A stretch of 64,000 nucleotides of DNA, taken from positions 11,895,501 to 11,959,500 of the forward strand of contig JAYKKT010000079.1 of assembly GCA_036023115.1 (NCBI GenBank), written 5' to 3'. The position numbers and the translations under genes are program-made. Each line of letters opens with the position of its first letter. The stretch's first letter is position 1. Positions 41,991 to 54,612 of the stretch are shown one piece after another. This stretch comes from Brasenia schreberi (Eukaryota; Streptophyta; Magnoliopsida; Nymphaeales; Cabombaceae). Below the pieces are notes generated by a model. The model ran no database searches, was not told where the DNA came from, and saw nothing but the letters and a program-made list of their open reading frames with translations.

Positions 41991-43410
41991 GGATTTGGGT
42001 CAAGTTGGAGGGTGGAGGCATGTCTATGATGGCTCGATACTTAGAGGGGTCGACTTCTATGCCCCTTTCACTTATCATAAACCCTAAGAGTTTGCCCGAT
42101 TCCACTCCAAAAACACATTTTTTCAGGGTTTAGCTTTACTTTATAAAAGCCTAAGTCTTTCGAAAATCTTTTGTAAAGATTCTATGTGTGCATCAGGTTT
42201 TTTATTTCACCAAAAGATCATCCACATATACTTCGAAGAGCTCGTGAATTTGATCACAGAAAATGATAGTCATGGCTCTTTAGTATGTAACACCGGTATT
42301 TTTCAAACCAAATGGCATGACCATGTAACAGTATGTGCCCCAAGGTGTAGCAAAAGCAGTTTTTGCCTGATCTTTTGGTGCTAACTTGATTTGATTATAA
42401 CCCGAATAGCCATCCATGAAAGAAAACATTTCATGATTTGCAGTGCTATCCACTATCAAATCAATGTTTGAAGGAGAAAAATTATCTTTTAGGGTGACTT
42501 TGTTTAAATTTCTAAAATCAATGCAAATTCAAATTTTCCCATTGGATTTTTGAACCACAACAATATTTGAAAGCCATTCCAAATAAGCAATGGGTTTTAT
42601 AAATCCGGCTTTTAAAAGATCTTTTAAACCCTCTTTCACTTGGGAGTGAATATTGAGATGGATTTTTCTAAGCTTTTGCTTGACAGGTTTTGCATTGGGT
42701 TCTAAGGGAAGATGATGTTCTATGACTCTAGGGTCTAAACCAGGCATGTCTTCATAGGTCCATGCAAATACATCAACATAGGATTTCAAATATGTAATGA
42801 AAGATGCTTTTTCATGCTCATGCAAGCATGCACCTATTTTTATACACTTTGGGTTAGACTCACTCCCTAACTTGATTTCTACAAAATCCCCTCCTACGAA
42901 ATTTGAAGGTTTTTCCAAGTCAAGGATTCTACGAAATTCTGGAAGCTCGAAGGTTTCATCTTCCTCATGGATGAGGGGATCTTCCTCCTTGCTTTGATCA
43001 TTCTCAAACACTTTAATTTCTCGAGAAGTGTTGGACAAGAGAGTGGGGTCGTGAATGACAAGCTTGGACGATTTTGGTTTAGGGATATATACAATTTTGG
43101 AAGAACTCGAAAATGGGCTTTGTGCATGGCCAATATTTTTGGAATTTTTTAATTTTTTTATCTTTTTCAAAGCAAGAGCTAGAAGGATGAATATAAAAGA
43201 CTTTCTTTTTGAAATTTTCAGATTTTTCAATTTTTTTGGCTTTTTGCAAACAAAGACTAGAAGAAGGAACATAAACCACTTTCTTTTTGGAATTTTTAGA
43301 TTTTTCAAATGTTTTTAAGTTTTGAGAATTTTCTAAATTTTTTTGGCTTTTGCAAATATACAATTTTTTTGGATTTTTGGATAAGGAGGGGTCTTCCATC
43401 AAACCTACAA
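41980..43410 (-). pseudogene. Tat-7 reverse transcriptase
   Basis: Frame 42529-43308 gives the Lys-rich linker and RT N-terminus (VKQKLRKIHLNIHSQVKEGLKDLL, WLSNIVVVQKSNGKI). After a stop, the palm FMDGYSGYNQIKL and MPFGLKN motifs and the YVDDLL box (about 42206-42240) are readable in the same region with several stops and a frameshift (ATAAAAGCCTAAG, near 42140-42150). The end RSL*GRLQ repeats the stop position of Tat-1, here TAA. Confidence 0.85.
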
Positions 43411-43425
43411 AGAAAATACCATGAA

Positions 43426-44433
43426 TTAGACTCTAAACAAGAGGTCTAAGTCATAGGTTTCGGTGTTAGTGGGTTCTAGGGCACCCTTGACCCAAGTGGT
43501 CTTAGGTGGTGGCTCAGGAGGTATGGATGGGGTGTATCCTAGTCCATATCGACTTGGGTTAGGTGTAGTTAGAGTGGACTCTAACATACCTTGGTTATCG
43601 ACTCCTAGACCTTGGTAAGGTGTGTACCCCATATTCAACATCATGTTCCAAGTCTTCTTGAGTTTTGAAAATTTTTTATACAATGGATGGCCTTGGAACA
43701 TGGTGTCGTCCATGTCATGGATATACACACGGTTAGGCTTGGCTAAGGTCTTGGAGACATGGATTGGAGATGACTTGGGCTGCCCTTGGATGCACACAAC
43801 CTTAGGTATTTGAACACTTGGGGATGGCTTGGGCTTCCCCATAAGGTGAATGACTCCTAAGTGGTGGTCGACTAAGGGAGACTTGACTAAGGGTGGAAGA
43901 AGCTTCTCCACGGCTTTTTCATGGGATGGATGAGTTGACATACAAGGGAAATTCAGGGTTCCCTTGAGTTGAGGGTGGTCTTCTCCAAGAATCACCACTA
44001 CTTGGTTTTCATAAGAGATTTTCATACACTTGTGAAATGTGAAAGGAACGACCCGGAGGCTATGGATCCATGGCCTTCCTAACAATAGGTTGTAGTAGGG
44101 GTTTATGTCTAAGACATGAAACAGCCCCGTGTGTCGAATATTCCCGACTTTCATGGGTAATTCTATGGCTCCTAAAGGATGGGATGCGTTACCATCGTAT
44201 CTTGTGATAACGATGGAACTTGGCTTTAAACAAGGCATGGTGACTCCTACTTGAAAGGCCACATGTAACGGAAGGATGTTTAGACCTCCTCCCCCATCGA
44301 CCAAGTATTTGTCTAGAGTGTGGTTATTCAAAACAACCTCTATATGCAAGGCTTGGTTATGGGTCACATATAGTCTTTCCAACTCATCTTCCATAAACAC
44401 GATGGGGGCCTTGGCACATATGGGAGAGAGCAA
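43426..44433 (-). CDS. Tat-7 protease core and G-patch-like block
   Basis: A single 335-residue frame, longer than in Tat-1 where stops split it. HIEVVLNNHTLDKYLVDGGGG carries the catalytic Asp (VDGG, the same DGG variant as Tat-1), followed by GYDGNASHPLGAIELPM, LLGRPWIHSL, a Pro-rich linker, MDDTMFQGHPLYKKF and NMGYTPYQGLGVDNQG. Protease and the spacer are therefore one continuous polyprotein in this family. Confidence 0.85.
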   Translation of the reverse strand: MLSPICAKAPIVFMEDELERLYVTHNQALHIEVVLNNHTLDKYLVDGGGGLNILPLHVAFQVGVTMPCLKPSSIVITRYDGNASHPLGAIELPMKVGNIRHTGLFHVLDINPYYNLLLGRPWIHSLRVVPFTFHKCMKISYENQVVVILGEDHPQLKGTLNFPCMSTHPSHEKAVEKLLPPLVKSPLVDHHLGVIHLMGKPKPSPSVQIPKVVCIQGQPKSSPIHVSKTLAKPNRVYIHDMDDTMFQGHPLYKKFSKLKKTWNMMLNMGYTPYQGLGVDNQGMLESTLTTPNPSRYGLGYTPSIPPEPPPKTTWVKGALEPTNTETYDLDLLFRV

Positions 44434-44487
44434 GAAGGATAAGGACTTGGAAGTGATGAATGGGTTAACCTTGGCCCTTTCTAAGAT

Positions 44488-45918
44488 CTATTCTAAGACT
44501 CGTCTATGTCTAGGTGAGGTTTGGATCAACTTTAGGATAGACATGTTTATGGGAATTTTCGAAAGGTGAAGTTCAAAATCATAAGCGGTTAACACCATGT
44601 TTTTACCCTTGTTCATGCCATGTGATGCATTAGGAATGTATGCTTTTGAAGGGTCGGGTAAAACGACCACTTTCTTGCTAGGATTCTTAGCTAAATGTGG
44701 GGGTTGATAGATCCTCCCAGACTTAGTCACCTCACCCATACCTTCCCTAAGGCTCGCTCCTATTTGTGAGGGTTGATAGAGCACCACGAATTTCTAATAA
44801 GGCTCTAACCGGGGGCGGGACTCTAAGCGCTGCCCAGATCACTACTTGCTTGGCTTTTTTTATTACAAGAGTAGGTGGTGTGTGACAAGTAGTATGTATC
44901 GTATGCAATGCATGCTCCATTCCATGAGCCATAAGTGGGAGAAAGCATACCTCTTTTCCCTTCTCGCTAGTGCTTGCATGATTCGGGAAGAGTTCATTTA
45001 GAATCGCTTGGGAGAGCTCCGGTTCTTCTATGACATTGAGCCTTCCTTGCTCAATCAAGTCTTCAATTTTGTTCAAAAGCGTGAAACATTTATTTGTATC
45101 ATGGCCTTTGAGCCTATGATACTTACAAAACTCGTTCAAAAATTTTTCTTTAAGGGGTGTCTCCTCGGGAAAAGTAGGGAGAGTGACCAATCCTTGGGCT
45201 AGAAGGAGGTCTAGGACTTCCGTGATAGGTTGTTCCAATTGAGTGAACTCCCTCCGTTCGAAATTCCTTTGAGGCTTTTTGGCATGTTTTTGTTTGGAAT
45301 TATTACAAGGGTTGACCGAGCTTGGTTCCATGTGAACATTTGCAATCTTTTGGGGTTTTGCCCCATTGTCCATCATGGGTGGCCCATATGCTCCTTGTTT
45401 TTTAAATCTTTTCTTTTGAAAAGTTCTCCCCGTCCATAAGTCCTCGTAAACTCTTTTTTTCAAAATGGCTTTGAAGAGCGAAGCCTTTTCTATAAGCTTT
45501 TGAAATGTTGAGATTTCATGGAGGGAGAGAAGAGCCTTCAAATTAGTTCTAAAATTTTTAAGGTTGAGCATTACAGTGCATCCTTCGAAAATGGGCCCTC
45601 TTACTTGCCCTAGGAGCGACCTCCATCTAACGATGAATGCATCGGCATCCTTGTTAGATGCTTGTTTTGTATCCCTTAAGATATTCAAAGTGGGAGTGAC
45701 TTCCACGTTATGAGAAAAACGTTGCATAAAGCAATTTGCCAACTCCTCGAAGGTGACAAATTGGCTTAAATAGTAGGAAGCCAACCACTTTGAAGCATTT
45801 CCTTTGAGGGAGAGGGAAAACCAATAAATCCATTTTGTTGAATCATTTTTCTTTTTGTAAGCCCTATGGGAAAAGAGTTGAAGGTGGGATCTAGGATCCC
45901 CACTTCTGTCATACTGAT
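44488..45918 (-). pseudogene. Tat-7 gag (capsid, zinc knuckle) and linker, up to the Tat-9 insertion
   Basis: Frame 44747-45784 encodes CYLSQF-like capsid (YYLSQFVTFEELANCFMQRF), VEVTPTLNILRDTKQ, FIVRWRSLLGQV, then a zinc knuckle (FCKYHRLKGHDTNKC, a C-H-H-C-type spacing) and linker; 44488-44787 continues toward protease in another frame. The target duplication GGAAG of Tat-9 is at 45919-45923, and gag resumes at 48745. Confidence 0.85.
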
Positions 45919-45923
45919 GGAAG

Positions 45924-48744
45924 TGTAGGACACGAAAATTCTCACTTCTGGTTCTTAGGCCTGAAGTGAATATTTTCGCAATCTACGTTGCTTTTTAGGG
46001 TATGCCAGCTAGCTTACTCAAACTAGCGAAGTATGTTTTGAAATATCTGACTTTTAAAAGGCAATTGTGGGCAAGCGGGATCTTTTCATCGCAAACCTTC
46101 TTGAACCGATGCTCAAGGGTTAGTTTGTATGCTTAGAGACTTCGTTTGAAATAAGTTTAACCTCAAAATCGATTTTGAATGACTAAGTGTTTTGAAATCT
46201 TTGGAAAATCATGCACTTGGGCGAGTTTTACTTTACAAGGGTTGGGCGACCCTAAGTCTTTCAATTTTATCTACTTAGGCACGATGTGTGTGCATCAAAT
46301 GGCCTAAGCCTTGACGTGTTTGCACGATTTGTTCGGGGTTTATTTGATGCAAGTATGCACTCTAGCTCGAGTATGGCGAGTATGCAATGCAACTCACACA
46401 ACTTGAATGTAAAACCCGAAGTTTAAAGACTTAGCTGAAGGGAAAACCCAAATTGAATGCAACTCACACGACTTGAATGTAAATTGCAGAAATTTAAATA
46501 TATCTATATCTTAAGAGCGAAAAGGCTCAATTGTGTGCGTGGGTGTTGTGTATAAATTGAAATGCAACTCATGCAGTTGAACCGTAAAACGCAGCAGAAG
46601 GGAGATATAGATATAAGAGCGGAAAGGCTCAATGTGACGTGTGTGTATGTGTATAAATTGAAAGACAACACACACGACTGAATTTAACAACCCAAATTGA
46701 ATTGCAATATGGCTCTTATTAGAGTCTTGGGAGTAAGAGCGAAAGCTCAATGTGTGTGTGGAATAGAAAGACAACACACACAACTTGAAAATAACACTCC
46801 AAATTGAATTGCATTACGACTCTTATTAGAGTCTTGGGAGTAAGAGCGAAAGTTCAATGTGTATGAGTGTGGAATGGAAAGACAACGCACACAACTTGAA
46901 TGTAAACCCACGCAGCTGAATTTATATAAATAGAGCTATATCTTAGGGGCTGCCAAGTCCCATTTATGTTTAAAAGTGTGCAACTAAGAGCGGAAAGGCT
47001 CAAGTGCACATATGTGCTTGTGTGTCATGCACCAATATTACATCCGGGGGGAGACAACGCTCTGTTATTACAACCCCGTATCAAAATTTAATTAAGTATC
47101 AAATGTAAGGACTTACAACTCACCTAGCCCGCTATGTGGGGTATGTCTAGGGCGCATACGCCTTCTTCGTATTGAGCCCGGGTCACGTGAGAGCGAAGCC
47201 AGAGAGCTTGGAAGCTTGGAAGCACTTGGAGATGGGAGCAGCAAGTTATACCAGCTTTAGGGGCCACTTGGGGCTGATTTGGGCTAAGGTAGGACTCGAG
47301 CCAAGGTGGCTCGAGTGGTAGGGTTTGGTTTAGGATTCGGCCAGCACTTGGCCTTTGTTTTGTCGTGTGAGACTCGAACCAAAGGTGGCTCCAGTAAGGA
47401 GTGGTTGTGCCTTAGGGTTTGGCCAAAGGCTGGCCTTTGGCTTAGCTTGTGTGACTCGAGCCAAAGGTGGCTTGAGTAGGAAGGTTTTAGGATAGAGTTG
47501 GGGCTGGGTCCTAGGTGGGAGTCAAGGCGAATATGGCCAGGCTTTGGTCTAGGTTAGGTGTTGGCTGTCCTAGGTTAGGTGCTAGCTAACTAAGGCTGGC
47601 CAAGGCGAGTATGGGATTGGTACACGGCCAACAGTTGGCCGTGTGTTTAGAGCTATAAGGAAGTCACGGCCTACCTTGTGGCAGGCCGGTGACTTAGGTT
47701 TTTAAAATGTACATGGCCTGCACCAGCAAGCCGTGGGATTTAGGGTGAAGGAAGGGAACACACGGCCACCTTTGGCCATGTGTTTGATGTTAGGTGGCCT
47801 GCCGAATGGCAGGCCAAGCTATGGTGCCAAGAGAGGGAACACACGGCCTGGTTTGGCTGTGTGTTTAGGGTTAGGTGGCCTGCCTCACCAAGCTCCACCA
47901 CATGCAGCTCCACTCTCCTTGAAGACGCAGCTCCTTTGTTGGTGCAATCCGGGCCACAATGGCCCAATCCACACTCACAAGGCAAACAAGCCAAAAGAGC
48001 CACTATGGCCCACTCTCTCTCCTACTTTATGGAAGCCCTCCCCAAGTGGATTTCACGTGAACTTTATAGACCCCCTCACTCCTATTTATAGGCATTTGAA
48101 GTGGGTCTTGGATTTGGGTTTGGGTTTGAGATCTGGATCCAAATCCAAACACTATTTGGATCTAGATCTTGGATCTCAGATATTTTGAGATCCATATCCG
48201 ATCCAAATCCAACATTTTTATAGATATAGATCTGGATATTTTGGTTCAGATCTGATCCAATCCAAACACTATTTGGATCCAATCCAAATCCAAACACTAT
48301 TTGGATTGGCCCAAATCCAAACACTATTCACTATTTGGATTTGGATCTGGATATTTATCGTCTAGATCCAGTCCAAAATTTCTCTAGATGGTCCTTCCTG
48401 GCTTCTCGAGGCGGACGATCTGTGTGGGCCCTGGCTTCATCAGTGCTCCGTCTGGTGTTGGGTTTCCCCAATCTATGTTGTCCAGACTCCATCTCGCCAT
48501 TCTGGACTCCGTTTTGCTCGATTTCTACTGTTTCGGGTTTTTCTCCGAACAGGCTCTGCTTTCTCTTATTTTTGGGCAAGAGATGGCTTTTGAAGCTCCG
48601 GGCTTGAATTCCTCTTCTTGCTTGGGCTCTCCTTTTACCTTTTGTACCTATTTTTGCCTTTTAAAACATATTATCGTTTTGGCTCAAACGAGCTTTTTGT
48701 GTTTTCGAGAGTTTTTGAAATACAGAAAATTTGGGGTGTTTACA
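45924..48744 (-). repeat. Tat-9: solo LTR (2821 bp) in Tat-7 gag, target duplication GGAAG
   Basis: TGTAAACACC at 48744 to CCTACA at 45924, with no primer site or polypurine tract. Perfect 5-bp duplications GGAAG lie at 45919-45923 and 48745-48749, and gag continues across. TATA is at 48083-48090, the donor at 47111-47116, the GGAG-type block at about 47046-47077, modules at about 46600-46860 (including the CTCT/AGAG stem), hairpins at 46092-46127 and 46008-46027, and a GATCCAAATCC tract at 48110-48380. Confidence 0.92.
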
Positions 48745-49168
48745 GGAAGTTCGATATGTCATCATTACTATTGGTTTGATAGTCGGATGGTAAGAAATAT
48801 GATAGTGCGTATGACCTCTTTTCCTTTGTTTGGCCTTTCAACAATTGTTGTAAGGCTTTTCTATCTTTTAGACTAAAGGATTCATGTTCTCGTTCCCCTT
48901 CTACTATTGAGGTCTCCTTGGGCTTCTTTGATCGATTTGATCTTCTATGAGCCCTTGCTTGTTTCCCATGAGAAGAGCATGATTCAACCGCCTCAGCCTC
49001 TTAGCTTAAGCTGACAATCTTCTCTCCTATGAGCTTCAAATCCCTTCTTAGGGAAACAAGCGAATCCTCTCGATTTTTATAATACATTTTTGAAAACTTT
49101 TTTGAAATAGGACTTGATGAGCATGAAGCCCGGCTCGATACTTGACACGATCCTTCCAAACTAGACAT
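48745..49168 (-). pseudogene. Tat-7 gag N-terminus
   Basis: Starts at the Met codon at 49166-49168 (MSSLEGSCQVSSRASCSSS). It matches the Tat-1 gag N-terminus: charged helix, an in-frame stop at the LS*EAEA point, Lys/Arg-rich stretch, ESFSLKDRKALQQLLKGQ. It is interrupted by Tat-9 at GGAAG. The upstream acceptor motif reads TACTTAT instead of TACTTAG. Confidence 0.82.
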
Positions 49169-49285
49169 GTCTTGAAATGATTTGAGATAAGTAAAAACCT
49201 GTAAATAATTGAAAAATTAACACCACGATTTTGAAATATTGGAATTGGAAAAGTTCACCTAAGGTTGGAATCCCACAAGACTCGA

Positions 49286-49303
49286 GTCCCACCGGGCATG
49301 CCA
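49286..49303 (-). other. Tat-7 primer binding site
   Basis: GTCCCACCGGGCATGCCA on the plus strand, four bases from the LTR end at 49308. Confidence 0.88.
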
Positions 49304-49307
49304 ATTC

Positions 49308-51449
49308 TGTAGACGTAAAATTTTTACTCCAAGCCAATGTAGAAACTTGGAATAAAACTCTCAACTCTACTTGATACACGAGCGTGCTAGCTAGTTTTCT
49401 AAAAACTAGCAAAATTAAATATAACAGGCGATTGTGGCTAAGTGGGTTCTTTTCGCTTTAGACCTTATTGAATCGATGCTCAAGGGTCAGTCTAAGCACT
49501 TAGGGATTCCAACTAAACATGTGAAACTTCCAAATTCACGTGAAAAGCAAAGGTGTTGAGAATGAAAACATGTGCACTTGACTCAAGTTTCAAAATGAAC
49601 AAGTTATGAAAAATAGAAAATTCTATTTTCAAGGCTTGATTTCCAAATCTTTTTGAATGCCTTTTAGACCTCCTAAAATCATCAAAATTATATAAGCAGA
49701 AGCTTGAGATGTGAAGAGTCTGTAGTATTTTTCATATCATAATTCAGAGTTGCATTGTTGCAGAATTAATTCAATGAAGTGCCTCTACTGAGGCACCCAA
49801 AACTATTTTGTCACATAAATACAAAGACTCAAAGATAAGCCTTTATCTCGGTGCTCAGAGTTCCAAATTTAATGAATTTAATCTTGGTAGAAAGCTATAG
49901 ATGTCAACTTTCTAATGAATTAAAATTTATTGATTTTGGATACCCACAGACAAAGTTATGGGATGAATACCTAGGCTCTATTGCAGAATAACTGGTTGGA
50001 TAAACAGTTTATAAAAACTTTTCTGATTTTGTATAATTTTAATTATGATGTTGGGCGGCCCTAAAATTCTTAAAACTTTTTTTAGAAGTGGGCCTGTGTG
50101 TGTAAAATAAGTATGCAAAGTTTTAGAATAATTGGAGCAGAGGTTCGAGAACTAAAAATCAAGCAAACCACATATGCAAAGATAAAGAAATCCATATTTC
50201 AGGCTTTTAGAATCATACGTGATGCAAACTTACACGAATTGAAAAGCAACAACACAACATCACGAATTGAATTGCTGAAGAGAAATGAATTGAAATATAC
50301 TTAATAGCTTAAGCATAGAGGGGATTAGAGAATATAGAGTGTTTATAGAATATAGAAAGGTGGAATCAAGAAATCAAACACATAGAGTGCATAATCAAAG
50401 AAAGAAAATTTTCAGCAACATCTACTTCTATCATGGGGAGAGACAAAGCTCCATTAATACAACCCCTTTTGAATTGAATTTGAAGAAGAGATGTATAAGA
50501 ATTAAGATAGAACAACACTTACCCGTGATTACACCAAGATCGGCCTCCAATATAATGGCCGACCACCCCTTTCTTCACCCTTTTCCTCTTTGATCAATCA
50601 CTCACACTCACCAAACCGTGGCCTAGATTCTACACACCCTTCCCTCTCTAATACTATTCTCTAGCAGCTCTCACAAATCTCCTACAACTCTCAAGGTGCA
50701 GCACCCTTGATATCCCCCAAGCAAAGCCTCCCAAGATGGTCTCACGCCCCCACCCTTGGCCTCAATTTATAGGTCAAGGGTGGATCTTCTAGTATTTTCC
50801 TTGGGGCAGGTTATCCAAGGTCCAAACCCAGTCCTAAGGCCTTCCAATTCACGTAGCCTTGGTGGTCCCTTGTGGTAAAAGTTGAATCAGCCCCATGTGG
50901 ACTAGTTTAAGCTTGAGTCTCATGCCTTGGTCCTAGCCGATTGGACTTGAAGGCACTCGGCTAGGCTTGATCAACCTCTTGTGTAGCTCGTCTTGACCTT
51001 GCTCGATCTTAATTTGATATATGGGCTAGATAAAACTTTGATAAACCTTTGGAATCAGCCCCCAAGTTCAACCATTTTCAATTTGCATAAGCCGGCCAAT
51101 CTTTATCAAAAGATTCCATTTTATTCAAACAAAATCTTGATTTGCTTTAATACACCACTCAAGCTTCTTTGATGCTGACTCATTTGATTTGATTTGTTGA
51201 TCAAGATATGCTTTTGACATGGTCCACTCTTTTGCTTCTAGGCTTGAGCTCGATTCTGGATTGAACTGGGCCCCACCTGTTCGTCTGATTTGCTCGAATC
51301 ATTTGAGTTTTTAAACTTCAATTTAAAACCTTTAATTTGAAATATTTTTAAAGGATTTGAACTTTTCATTTAAAGCAAAAAGGTTTTAAATCATTTGGAT
51401 TTTCGAAATTCAGAGTGTTAGGAAAACTTTTTTATTTAGATTGTTTACA
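49308..51449 (-). repeat. Tat-7 5' LTR (2142 bp)
   Basis: TGTAAACAATC at 51449 to GTCTACA at 49308. A TATA-like TATAAATT is at about 50764-50771, the GTAAGT donor at 50517-50522 and hairpins at 49458-49495 (TTAGAC/GTCTAA) and 49390-49410. It has no 111-bp modules, like the hybrid LTR 26253-28423. The divergence between the two is clearly larger than between the Tat-8 LTRs, so Tat-7 is older than Tat-8, as the nesting requires. Confidence 0.87.
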
Positions 51450-52512
51450 AGGAGATAAGAAGATATATAGTGTTTATAGCATATATTAGGGTAGAATCAA
51501 GAACTCAAACACATAGAGTGCATAAGCAAAGGAAAATGAAATTTTAGCACATCTACTTGAGACAAAGCTCCATTAATACAATCTCTTTTCAATTGAATAA
51601 TGAGAAGAGATAAAGATTTAGTTGAATTAGAACCAGCACTTACCCAAATTCCCTTGGAGATGGCCTCCAAAAATGGTGTTCGGCCCTCTTTTTCCTCACT
51701 TTTCACTCAATTCTCTCACTCAAACCCAAGAGCCTTGATACTAACACCCTCTTCCCTCTCTAAACCTCACCCTAGTAGCCTACTCTCTCACTCCAATAGC
51801 TCAAAGTGCAGTAACTCCTAAGATGATGAAGATGATCTTCACACCCCCTCTTTGGCCTCTATTTATAGGCCAAGGAGGGGGCCTTTCTAGTCCTTTCCAT
51901 GGGGCGGGCGGCCCAAGATCCAACTTGATCCAATTTCTCATGATCTTCACGTGGAAGAGAGAGGAGAGTAGTCCCCTTTTGGTCAGCCATGGACTAGCCC
52001 CATGTGGGTTGGTTGTGGACTTGATTGGGTGCACCTAGCCATGGTCGGCTAGGGGCCTTGAACCCTTACTTCAATGGCTAGGTAAGAAGGTGATTTGATA
52101 AATTTTGGCCCAAGGACATAGGATGAACAAGGCTAGAAACATCGAATATTGGTTTGAATTAAAAACATTTGGTTCAAACAAGGCTTGATGTTTAATTCAA
52201 ACTACTCATGTCTAGCACTAAATTCAATTGGGATGCGTTTGATGAGGCCGTCCATTCTTGATTTGATCTTGAGTGCGGATATTATTTTGACTTGATCTTC
52301 ATCCTTGATTTCCGTCTTACCCTTCACAAAATCGTACCTGTCTCGAAGCGGGCCCCACTTGTCAACTTGTTTTACTCCAATCTTCTGGGGTATTATACTT
52401 TAACTTTATTTTGAAACCTTTAAAAATCTTCATTTTAAAGCTAGAAGTTTTAAAACAAGTCAGTTTTCGAATTTTAGAGTATTTAAAAAAAAAATCATTT
52501 ATTGTGCTTACA
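51450..52512 (-). repeat. Tat-6 LTR, 5' piece cut by Tat-7
   Basis: Matches 27257-28423 of the hybrid LTR and ends at a TGTAAGCACAAT start (complement of 52512 leftward). TATA is at 51860-51867 and the donor at 51638-51643. The missing 3' half is represented by part of 26253-28423. The right flank ATAGG begins Chromo-1. Confidence 0.85.
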
Positions 52513-54540
52513 ATAGGTACACTTCTTAGGCTTTATCATCTCTTAGCTAGGAGTTGAGGTTGATCCCGAAAAAGTGAAAGTCATCCAAGACTGGCTAGAC
52601 CCAACCAACACGACCAAGGTACACAGTTTTCATGGGTTGGCCTCGTTCTACCGAAGATTCATGAGGAATTTCAGTAGTATTGTAGTACCATTAACTGATT
52701 GTATCAAGAAAAACCAAAAATTTCGGTGGACTATAGCATGCAAGTGTGGCTTTGATGAAATCAAAGTTTAATTGAGTGATACACCAACTTTGGCTCTTCC
52801 TATCTTCAACAAAACTTTTGAAGTTGAATGTGATGCTTCGGGAGTAGGAATTGGAGAGGTGTTGATGTAGGAACAACAACCCATTGCATTTTTCAGTGAA
52901 AAATTAGCAAAATTGAGTTTGCACTAATCTACTTACGAGAAGAAATTCTATGCATTAAACCAAGCATTGCAGACATGACAACATTACTTGTGGTCTAAAG
53001 AATTAGTAATCCATATCGACCATGAATCTCTCAAGCATCTTTAGGGCCAAGGAAAACTGAATGGAAGATACGGCAAATGGGTTGAATTCCTAGAATCTTT
53101 TTCCTATACCATTCGATACAAAAAAAGGAAAATCTAATATAGTGGTTGATGCTCTATTACGAAGATATTCGTTGATCAGTGTCCAAAGCTCATGTGATGG
53201 GAATAAAAGTCCTAAAAGAGCAATATGGAGGGGACTCAAGCTTCCCACCCCTCGGTTCAGTTGGCCAAAAAAGAGAGTTAGATAGATTCTACTAGAATGG
53301 TGGATACCTTTTTCAACGAAGGAAGCTTTGCATTCCAAGAGGATCCTACCGAGAACTCTTCACTAGGGAAGCTTAAGGTGGTGGGTTAGTAGGATATTTT
53401 GGGGAAAGAAAAATGTAAGAGCTACTTAGAGAACATTTATCTGGCCGAAAATGAGTCGTGATGTTCATAGGATTGTTGAAGAATGTGTTACCTACAAATT
53501 AGCTAAAGGGAGAGGGACAAACTAAGGACTCTACATGTCTTTGTCGATTCCTACTGGGCCCTAGACAGACATTAGCATGGATTTCATTGTGGCTCTTCCT
53601 AGAATGAATAGGGGACGAGATTCTATTGTAGATGTAGTAGATAGGTTTTCTAAAATGTCGCATTTTAGTCTCTGTCATAAGACTGACAATGTGATTCATG
53701 TTGGAGATCTTTTTTTCAGGAAAGTTGTAAAACTTCATGGTATTCCAAAAAGCCTCATGTCTAACAGCGATGTTAAGTTCATGAGCTATTTCTGGAAGAT
53801 TTTATGGAAGTAGCATGTCACCCTCAAACTAACAAGTAAACTCAAGTAGTGAATCGCACTTTCACCACTCTTCTATGAGCTTTAATCTCCAATAATCTGC
53901 AAACTTGGGAGGAGCCACTTCCTTAGGTAGAATTTGCCTATAACCGCTCAGTTCACAACACTATGGGTTATTCTCCCTTTGAAATAGTTTACGGGTTTAG
54001 TCCCACAACCCCCTTAGACTTGATACCCATACCCGAGAACGTTGAAGCAGATTCTAAGATAGTAAGTTGAGTTGAATCGATCAATGTTTGACACCAATAA
54101 GTAAAACAACAGATTGAGAAACAAACACCAACATATGCAAAACAAGCTAAGAAAAGGCATAAATCCATTGTCTTTGCCCAGGAGACCTTGTTTGGATATA
54201 TCTCAACAAAGCCAGGTTCCCACATAAGCGTCGATCTAAACTCATGGCCTAAGCCGATGACCCATTTAAGATTTTGGAGAAGATAAATGACAATACTTAT
54301 AGGATAGATCTATCGGAAGAGTTCAATGTTTTTAATTCTTTCAACATTAAGGATCTTATTCCTTATAAGGAAGATACCAAGAACCAAATTTGAGGACAAA
54401 TCCCCACCAACCCCAAGAGGATGATGAAGGATTAAGAACTAATGATTTAACTTGGTCGGAAAGACTCACCAATCATTATCAGGGACCTCTTACTTGTGCC
54501 CGAAGTAGAACTAGCAACCTAACCCGGTTCAAACCGAAAA
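52513..54540 (+). pseudogene. Chromo-1: chromovirus-like Ty3/gypsy pol remnant (RT end, RNase H, integrase)
   Basis: In order: RT end (VHFLGFIIS, GVEVDPEKVKVIQDWL), FHGLASFYRRFMRNFSSIVVPL, RNase H ([17 protein letters not shown] with Asp; ALNQALQT; HIDHESLKHL), integrase zinc part (WPKMSRDVHRIVEECVTYK), core ([27 protein letters not shown], 53577-53813), then after a small deletion CHPQTN...[23 protein letters not shown], and a basic tail. At least ten stops are visible. Sequence type differs from Tat: a single RNase H with catalytic Asp. No chromodomain could be confirmed; the lineage within chromoviruses is open. The 5' part lies left of the window. Confidence 0.85.
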
Positions 54541-54612
54541 CATTGCTGGGTGAATGAAGCATTAATGACTTCAGCAAACTCAATGTTGTTTATTTACTCT
54601 AGTAGGAGGTCC
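54541..54612. other. Tail of the Chromo-1 region
   Basis: The last readable polyprotein-like frame ends near 54540 (GPLTCARSRTSNLTRF just before). No LTR boundary could be fixed here. Confidence 0.4.

Larger units (their letters stand above)
26253..51449 (-). mobile_element. Tat-7: Tat-type retrotransposon carrying two nested insertions
   Basis: Minus-strand element with 5' LTR 49308-51449, primer site 49286-49303, gag, protease, RT, RNase H, integrase, polypurine tract and 3' LTR at 26253-28423. It is interrupted in RNase H by Tat-8 (30787-41266) and in gag by Tat-9 (45924-48744). The right flank AGGAG continues into the Tat-6 LTR; no matching duplication is left at the left end because that LTR was recombined. 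Many stops and frameshifts. Confidence 0.88.
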
